This document shows positions 6,797 through 11,343 of a stretch of 11,343 nt of DNA, piece by piece. The DNA lies in contig DNJI01000057.1 of the NCBI GenBank assembly GCA_003489145.1, forward strand, positions 1-11,343, read 5' to 3'. Under the pieces are notes generated by a model. It was not told the DNA's origin and did not search any database. It worked only from the letters and a program-made list of their open reading frames with translations. Each line of letters starts with the position of its first letter. Position 1 is the first letter of the stretch. The translations under genes and the position numbers were made by a program. Origin of the DNA: Gammaproteobacteria bacterium. GTDB lineage: Bacteria > Pseudomonadota > Gammaproteobacteria > PS1 > Pseudothioglobaceae.

Positions 6797-8607
6797 GATT
6801 GTTGTTTTGAGGTGTCTTTAGATTGCAACTGCCAAAGTTGTGCATACTTACCATTATTTGACAATAATGCTTCGTGCGTACCACTTTCAATAATTGCACC
6901 ATCACCAAGAACGATAATTTTATCAGCATCCTTAATGGTTGATAGGCGATGCGCAATCATAAAGGTTGTGTGTTGATCTGAGAAGCCATTCAATGCTTTT
7001 TGTACCATTTTTTCAGAATACGAATCTAGTGCTGAGGTGGCTTCATCAAAAATCAAAATGGGTGGATTTTTTAACAACACTCTGGCAATGGCCAACCGTT
7101 GTTTCTCACCGCCTGAAAGCTTGAGTCCGCGCTCACCTACGAGTGTGTCATACCCTTGTGGTAGTTGATCAATAAATTCATCAATAAAGCTTAATTTAGC
7201 GACTTGCTTTACTTCTTCCATGCTGGCATCTTGCTTGCCATAAGCAATGTTGTAATAAATGCTCTCATTAAACATCACTGTGTCTTGTGGCACCACGCCA
7301 ATGGCTGTTTGTACCGAATGCTGTTGATGAGTTTTAATGTCCTGTCCATCGATCAAAATTGAACCAGAGCTCACATCATAAAAACGAAACAACAATTTTG
7401 CTAAAGTTGATTTACCAGAGCCAGATTGCCCCACAATAGCAATTTTTTGCCCCGGCTCAATAGTAAAGCTAATGTCTTTTAAAACTTTATTTTTTCCTGG
7501 ATAGGCAAATGACACTTGGTTAAATTCAACCCTACCTTGTGTCACTTTGAGTGCAGGTGCGCCCTGTTCATTACTTACTTTTGGAGTTTGGTCAAGCAAA
7601 TCAAACATGTTATTCATGTCGATAAAATTGTGTTTAATTTGTCGATAAACAATACCCAAGCTACCCAATGGCATAAACAACTGTAGTAGTAAGGCCTGAA
7701 TCATAATCATATCACCTAGACTAAGGTTTTGATCCACGACACCTTGTGCTGCCGTAATCAAAATAACAGTCACACCAAGGGCGATCACTGCACCTTGAAT
7801 AAAATTAAGCGCTGTCATTGAAGTAAAACTTTTAGTAGCAACATCTTCCCAGCGTGCCATTGTGTTGTCATAACGATTCACTTCAAAGTCTTCACGGTTG
7901 AAGTATTTAACTGTTTCATAGTTAATCAGACTATCCACTGCATTGGTATTGGCTTCGGATTGCATGTCGTTCATTTGATAACGATACTTCATGCGCCAAG
8001 TGGTAATTGCCAAGGTTAGAGCAATATAGAATACAACAGTCAAAAGAGAAATCAACGCAAAAAAGGAATCATAATTTATCCATAAAAGCCCAATCACTAA
8101 GCAAATTTCAAAAAACGATGGGATGATGTTAAACACGAAAATAGACAATAAAGTCGATACACTTTGCGTACCTCTATCAATATCTCGGGTAATACCACCA
8201 ATACGTCTATCAAGATGGAAAGACAAATCTAGCGTGTGTAAATGTTTAAACACGCCGAGCGCAATAAGGTGCATGGCGTGATAACGAACCTTGGCAAAAA
8301 TCGCATCCCTAAGCTCATTAAATAACGAGCTTGCCAATCGAAGCGCACCGTAAGCAAACAACATGCCTAATGGCAAAATCATTAGTACATTGGTTTGATC
8401 TAATGAATCAACAATTTCTTTTAAAACAACGGGTACTGCCACATTGGCTAACTTAGCAGCAATTAAAAATAGGGTTGCCCAAATCACACGAGCGCGCATC
8501 TTCAGCAGGTAAGGCAATAACTTTCTTAAAACCTTAATATCTCGGGTTTTAAAATCGTATGCTTGTGTTTGCTTAGCGGAACTGTGCATCATTGATAGGA
8601 TAGTCAT
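6793..8607 (-). CDS. Atm1-type ABC exporter (fused membrane and ATPase domains)
   Basis: Half-size ABC exporter, presumably a homodimer in the inner membrane. Relatives (mitochondrial Atm1/ABCB7, bacterial Atm1) export glutathione-linked sulfur, persulfide or metal conjugates. It has 604 residues, with about six membrane helices in 40-325 and an ATPase domain from about 358. The latter shows Walker A GQSGSGKST (393-401), Q-loop Gln441, signature LSGGE (497-501), Walker B ILIFDE (517-522) and switch His553. Atm1 rather than MsbA is indicated by AKLANVAVPVVLK (51-63), NYETVKYFNRE (229-239), Arg205 and Arg209, and NFIQ (268-271), which match glutathione-contacting positions as I recall them. The ATG at 8607 overlaps the previous gene by 35 nt; ATGs at 8592 and 8589 would also work and none has a clear ribosome binding site. 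Substrate is inference. Confidence 0.92.
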   Translation of the reverse strand: MTILSMMHSSAKQTQAYDFKTRDIKVLRKLLPYLLKMRARVIWATLFLIAAKLANVAVPVVLKEIVDSLDQTNVLMILPLGMLFAYGALRLASSLFNELRDAIFAKVRYHAMHLIALGVFKHLHTLDLSFHLDRRIGGITRDIDRGTQSVSTLLSIFVFNIIPSFFEICLVIGLLWINYDSFFALISLLTVVFYIALTLAITTWRMKYRYQMNDMQSEANTNAVDSLINYETVKYFNREDFEVNRYDNTMARWEDVATKSFTSMTALNFIQGAVIALGVTVILITAAQGVVDQNLSLGDMIMIQALLLQLFMPLGSLGIVYRQIKHNFIDMNNMFDLLDQTPKVSNEQGAPALKVTQGRVEFNQVSFAYPGKNKVLKDISFTIEPGQKIAIVGQSGSGKSTLAKLLFRFYDVSSGSILIDGQDIKTHQQHSVQTAIGVVPQDTVMFNESIYYNIAYGKQDASMEEVKQVAKLSFIDEFIDQLPQGYDTLVGERGLKLSGGEKQRLAIARVLLKNPPILIFDEATSALDSYSEKMVQKALNGFSDQHTTFMIAHRLSTIKDADKIIVLGDGAIIESGTHEALLSNNGKYAQLWQLQSKDTSKQQS

Positions 8608-8953
8608 CGGGCAAAATTGCGCCTTTTTCTAGGGCAATCTTTACCACGTCAGTGGCTCTAAATTGTTCAGGCCTTTGCAAGAGTTCTTGCTGCCAAAAAG
8701 CGTGCATTTCGCACATTTGTGGATGGGTGTGATTACACCCAAGTATATGAAAACTGCACTCACCCACTCGCCATGGGCCATCACCTGTAATCTCGCCTTC
8801 AACCAAATGAATACTGTACTTAGGATCCTTTTCCCAAAATAGTTCAAAATACAAAACACCTTTTGAATGTTGGAAAATTTCCTCAATCACGCGTGTTTCA
8901 CCATTTGGATATTTGATGTAGAGCGGAGAATGCATGGTAAATATTTTATTCAT
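8573..8953 (-). CDS. Unrecognised Cys/His-rich small protein
   Basis: A 126-residue soluble protein from the ATG at 8953; I do not recognise its family. The N-terminal half alternates short polar and hydrophobic stretches suggesting beta strands (LYIKYPNGE, GVLYFELFWEKD, YSIHLVEGE). The centre holds Cys66, His69, Cys73, His75, His77, Cys81 and His84, seven potential metal ligands in 19 residues. The C-terminus looks helical (RATDVVKIALEKGAI). There is no signal peptide. An in-frame upstream start at 9055 would give 160 residues, but that extension lies wholly inside recX and is low-complexity basic, so I chose 8953, which overlaps recX by 8 nt and has AGG a few bases upstream. It overlaps the downstream exporter gene by up to 35 nt. 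Metal or iron-sulfur binding is inference. Confidence 0.8.
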   Translation of the reverse strand: MNKIFTMHSPLYIKYPNGETRVIEEIFQHSKGVLYFELFWEKDPKYSIHLVEGEITGDGPWRVGECSFHILGCNHTHPQMCEMHAFWQQELLQRPEQFRATDVVKIALEKGAILPDDYPINDAQFR

Positions 8954-9383
8954 GACTGAACGCCTGGTTGATTTGTTCAAAATCAAAGCCTCTGGATTGT
9001 AAAAATCGTTTTTGTTTGGCTTGCTCTTTGTAGTCACTAGGGATTTCATTTCCATATTTAGTCACTCTAATTTGTTGAGCCAAAGCGTAAAAATCATACA
9101 TCGATAAATCAAAATGACTGATACCGCGCTGCTTAAGATCAACAGATATTTTGATTGGTCCCTTACCTTGGTTAAAGCGCATTTGGATAAACTCAGCAGC
9201 AAAACGCTCATCACTTTGATAATTTTGCTTAATCAATAAATCAAGTGCTCGCTCAACATCAGCACGATCAAAATCTTTATTGATTAATTTTTGTGTAAGT
9301 TCAAAAACAGAATGTTCGCGTCTAACCAGCATCTGCATTGCAGCTGCGTAACATTTTTCTTTACTCGGCGTCGTCACCGTCAC
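8946..9383 (-). CDS. recX: Regulatory protein RecX
   Basis: Modulator that binds RecA filaments and limits recombinase and coprotease activity. It has 145 residues from a GTG at 9383, normal for RecX, and is built of three-helix repeats. Recognisable parts are AAAMQMLVRREHSVFELTQKL (13-33, first repeat), a second repeat around DRADVERALDLLIKQNY, and FNQGKGPIKISVDLKQRGI, where the Gly-Lys-Gly-Pro and Arg-Gly-Ile are typical. It begins inside recA, overlapping its last 23 bases, the usual recA-recX arrangement. A second GTG lies at 9377, so the exact start is uncertain by two codons; the first ATG, at 9338, would cut into the first repeat. It overlaps the next gene by 8 nt. Confidence 0.92.
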   Translation of the reverse strand: MTVTTPSKEKCYAAAMQMLVRREHSVFELTQKLINKDFDRADVERALDLLIKQNYQSDERFAAEFIQMRFNQGKGPIKISVDLKQRGISHFDLSMYDFYALAQQIRVTKYGNEIPSDYKEQAKQKRFLQSRGFDFEQINQAFSHE

Positions 9384-10368
9384 TCATTAACTTTTCGCGA
9401 ATTTTAGCTTCGATGCTTTGGCTTAACTTGGCATTTTCTATCAAATAATCTCTGGCATTATCTTTACCCTGACCAATGCGCTCACCTTCAACACTATACC
9501 AAGCACCGGCTTTTTCAACAAAGCCGTGAGTAACACCCAAATCAATAATTTCACTTTCACGTGAAATACCTTGATTATATAAAATTTGGAATTCAGCTTT
9601 TTTAAATGGAGGTGCGACTTTGTTTTTCAATACTTTAACACGCGTCTCATTGCCTAAAATTTCATCGCCCTTCTTAATTGCACCAATACGGCGAATATCC
9701 AAACGCACTGAGGCGTAGAATTTCAGCGCATTACCACCCGTTGTGGTTTCAGGGTTGCCAAACATGACGCCAATCTTCATACGTAATTGGTTAATAAAAA
9801 TCACCATAGTGTTGGTTTTTTTAATGTTTGAGGTTAATTTTCTTAACGCTTGTGACATTAATCTGGCTTGTAAACCCATGTGCGAAGCGCCCATTTCACC
9901 TTCAATTTCTGCTTTTGGTGTGAGTGCAGCGACTGAATCAATCACCACGATATCCACACCACCCGAACGTACTAACATATCCGTAATCTCTAAGGCTTGC
10001 TCACCGGTATCTGGCTGAGAGATTAGTAAATCATCGGTATTCACACCGAGTCGTCTGGCGTATTGTGGATCCAACGCATGCTCAGCATCAATAAAGGCCG
10101 CTGTGCCGCCTAACTTTTGCATCTCAGCAATGACGTGCAAGGTTAAGGTTGTCTTACCCGAAGATTCAGGGCCGTAAATTTCAACCACACGACCACGTGG
10201 CAAACCACCAATGCCGAGTGCAATATCTAAACTTAAACTGCCCGTAGAAACCGCTTCAATACCTGCTTGAGCCTGATCATCGCCTAAATACATAACTGAG
10301 CCTTTACCAAACTGCTTATCAATCTGTGCAAGTGCTGCTTTTAGGGCTTGTTTTTTCTTCTCATCCAC
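9361..10368 (-). CDS. recA: Recombinase RecA
   Basis: DNA-dependent ATPase that forms filaments on single-stranded DNA, drives strand exchange in recombinational repair and, where LexA is present, triggers its self-cleavage. It has 335 residues; the E. coli protein has 353, the difference being mostly a shorter acidic C-terminal tail (SDGDDAE here). Walker A GPESSGKTT (66-74), catalytic Glu96 in DAEHALD, Walker B VVIDS (141-145), and loop L2 with GVMFGNPETTTGG (200-212) are intact. The start is a GTG at 10368 with AGGAG seven bases upstream; the product begins MDEKKKQ, matching the expected N-terminus. First gene of an overlapping six-gene minus-strand run. No LexA box is visible upstream. 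Confidence 0.99.
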   Translation of the reverse strand: MDEKKKQALKAALAQIDKQFGKGSVMYLGDDQAQAGIEAVSTGSLSLDIALGIGGLPRGRVVEIYGPESSGKTTLTLHVIAEMQKLGGTAAFIDAEHALDPQYARRLGVNTDDLLISQPDTGEQALEITDMLVRSGGVDIVVIDSVAALTPKAEIEGEMGASHMGLQARLMSQALRKLTSNIKKTNTMVIFINQLRMKIGVMFGNPETTTGGNALKFYASVRLDIRRIGAIKKGDEILGNETRVKVLKNKVAPPFKKAEFQILYNQGISRESEIIDLGVTHGFVEKAGAWYSVEGERIGQGKDNARDYLIENAKLSQSIEAKIREKLMSDGDDAE

Positions 10369-10375
10369 GTTGTTT

Positions 10376-10380
10376 CTCCT
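10376..10380 (-). promoter_or_regulatory. Shine-Dalgarno fixing the recA GTG start
   Basis: AGGAG on the minus strand lies 7 nt before the GTG at 10368. No in-frame ATG exists at this position, so the strong site decides for a GTG initiation codon. Confidence 0.75.
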
Positions 10381-10400
10381 GGGTAAAATAGGGTTAAACT
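10381..10400. repeat. Imperfect 10-bp tandem repeat in the recA leader
   Basis: On the plus strand GGGTAAAATA is followed directly by GGGTTAAACT, identical at seven of ten positions and sharing GGGT and an A-run. It lies directly upstream of the recA ribosome binding site. It may be chance in AT-rich DNA. Confidence 0.3.
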
Positions 10401-10420
10401 TATTTAAAAAAATTTAAGCA

Positions 10421-10426
10421 ATTATA
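10421..10426 (-). promoter_or_regulatory. Candidate recA promoter -10 element
   Basis: A perfect TATAAT on the minus strand, which would start transcription near 10413 and leave a leader of about 45 nt. The -35 region at 16-18 nt spacing (AAAAGT or similar) is poor; TTGCCA lies only 12 nt away. No CTGT-N8-ACAG type LexA operator is seen between 10369 and 10480. Confidence 0.45.
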
Positions 10427-10437
10427 TCTGAAATATC

Positions 10438-11343
10438 GTGGCAACTTTTTCAAAAAATGACTCACATTACATGTCACTCGCACTTAAGCTTGCTGGTCAA
10501 GGTAGAGATGGCGTTAAAGCCAATCCTATGGTGGGTTGTGTGGTTGTTAAAGATGATCAAATCATAGCCAAAGGCTACCATCAAACCTTTGGTGAGGCGC
10601 ATGCAGAAATCAACGCTTTAGAGCAAATCAATCACCAGGCTGATGATTCGACACTTTATGTGACTTTAGAGCCTTGCTCTCACGTTGGTAAAACACCGCC
10701 TTGTGCACAAGCCATTATTGATGCTAGTGTTCAGCGTGTGGTTATCGCTACACTAGATCCAAACCCTTTGGTTAGTGGTCAAGGTCTAGCACTATTGGAA
10801 GCAGCTGGTATTCAAGTAAGTGTTGGCTTATTAGAAAACGAAGCCTTGAGGCTTAATCGTGGCTTTATTAAACGCATGCAAACTGGCCTGCCTTTTGTCA
10901 CTTGCAAAATCGCCATGAGTCTCGATGGCAAAACTGCCATGGCTTCAGGTGAAAGCCAATGGATTACGGGTGAAGCCGCTAGAACAGATGTGCAACATTT
11001 ACGTGCTAAACACCAAGCCATCATGACCGGATCTGGCACTATCTTATCTGATAATCCATTCATGACTGTGCGGCTCGATGCGCCTACTGTATCGCCTTTA
11101 AGAGTAGTGATTGACAGTCGACAAAAAATCACGGATCAAACGCTTAATATTTTTTCAAACGATGCGCCAACTTTAATTCTCGATCCTAGTAACGGCAAAA
11201 CACTTGAAAATGGTAAACTCGATTTAACCGATGCACTCAAACAATTGGGTGACCAAGGTATCAACACTGTTTTACTTGAAGCTGGGCCTAACTTAATTGG
11301 AGCGATGATTGAAGCGCATTTGATTGATGAATTTATCATTTAT
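10438..11343 (+). CDS. ribD: Bifunctional riboflavin deaminase/reductase RibD, 3' end outside window
   Basis: Catalyses deamination of the pyrimidine product of GTP cyclohydrolase II and then reduction of its ribosyl side chain, the second and third steps of riboflavin synthesis, in the cytoplasm. I translated it by hand: 302 codons are open to the right edge; the family has about 360-370, so about 60 are missing. The deaminase domain shows HAE (55-57) and PCSHVGKTPPC (79-89), giving zinc ligands His55, Cys80, Cys89 and catalytic Glu57. The reductase domain follows from about 150 with SLDGKTAMASGESQWIT (161-177). The GTG at 10438 is preferred because it retains NDSHYMSLAL before the first helix, as in relatives; ATG at 10471 would cut it. 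A TGA lies three codons upstream. No Shine-Dalgarno is visible. Confidence 0.95.
   Translation, partial: MATFSKNDSHYMSLALKLAGQGRDGVKANPMVGCVVVKDDQIIAKGYHQTFGEAHAEINALEQINHQADDSTLYVTLEPCSHVGKTPPCAQAIIDASVQRVVIATLDPNPLVSGQGLALLEAAGIQVSVGLLENEALRLNRGFIKRMQTGLPFVTCKIAMSLDGKTAMASGESQWITGEAARTDVQHLRAKHQAIMTGSGTILSDNPFMTVRLDAPTVSPLRVVIDSRQKITDQTLNIFSNDAPTLILDPSNGKTLENGKLDLTDALKQLGDQGINTVLLEAGPNLIGAMIEAHLIDEFIIY

Noticed and set aside
8954..9055. N-terminal 34-residue extension of the Cys/His-rich protein from an ATG at 9055.
   Set aside because: It lies wholly within recX in another frame, is basic and low in complexity, and the ATG at 8953 gives the normal short overlap.
9743..10018. Plus-strand open frame of 91 codons within recA.
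   Set aside because: It is the antisense of the RecA core, and the translation resembles nothing known.
10369..10437. FMN riboswitch upstream of ribD.
   Set aside because: The gap is only 69 bp, far too short for an FMN aptamer plus expression platform, and none of its conserved elements is visible.
10812..11339. Two minus-strand open frames of 106 and 67 codons at the right end.
   Set aside because: Both are antisense to ribD, whose deaminase and reductase motifs are continuous on the plus strand.

Overview
This window is chromosomal housekeeping DNA from a gammaproteobacterium. It is AT-rich (roughly 40% G+C by eye) and very tightly packed, with little non-coding sequence outside two short divergent gaps. 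The protein sequences resemble the SUP05 / Candidatus Thioglobus group of sulfur oxidisers and their mussel and clam symbiont relatives. That placement is an inference from remembered protein similarity and base composition. An intact recA argues against the vesicomyid clam symbionts, which are reported to have lost it, and fits a free-living or mussel-symbiont member better.

Layout. Positions 1-1080 (minus) hold the first 360 codons of an iron-sulfur class I fumarate hydratase that runs off the left edge. An 85-bp divergent gap carries plausible back-to-back promoters with coinciding -10 hexamers. Positions 1166-5335 (plus) are the rod-shape operon mreB-mreC-mreD-mrdA (PBP2), with junctions of 19, -1 and 9 nt. 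Its last codons overlap the end of a convergent operon by 11 bp. Positions 5325-10368 (minus), read right to left, are recA, recX, a small Cys/His-rich unknown, an Atm1-type ABC exporter, tgt and a small receiver-like unknown. Every junction in that run overlaps (23, 8, up to 35, 4 and 4 nt), so all six are probably one translationally coupled transcript. A 69-bp divergent gap then separates recA from ribD (10438 onward, plus), which runs off the right edge after 302 codons.

How the genes work together. MreB/MreC/MreD and PBP2 are the elongasome core that directs lateral wall synthesis; the partner glycosyltransferase RodA is not encoded next to them here. RecA and RecX form the recombinase/modulator pair. 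Tgt makes queuosine-modified tRNA. The Atm1-type exporter probably moves glutathione-linked sulfur or metal species across the inner membrane. RibD performs the second and third steps of riboflavin synthesis.

I see no mobile element, CRISPR array, RNA gene, toxin-antitoxin pair or defence system. The most interesting material is the two unrecognised small proteins in the recA operon: one with seven Cys/His residues in 19 positions directly upstream of the Atm1-type exporter, and one that looks like a receiver domain without its phospho-acceptor. The operon's unusual gene order and the lack of a recognisable LexA box at recA are also worth attention. No stretch longer than 300 bases lacks a gene.
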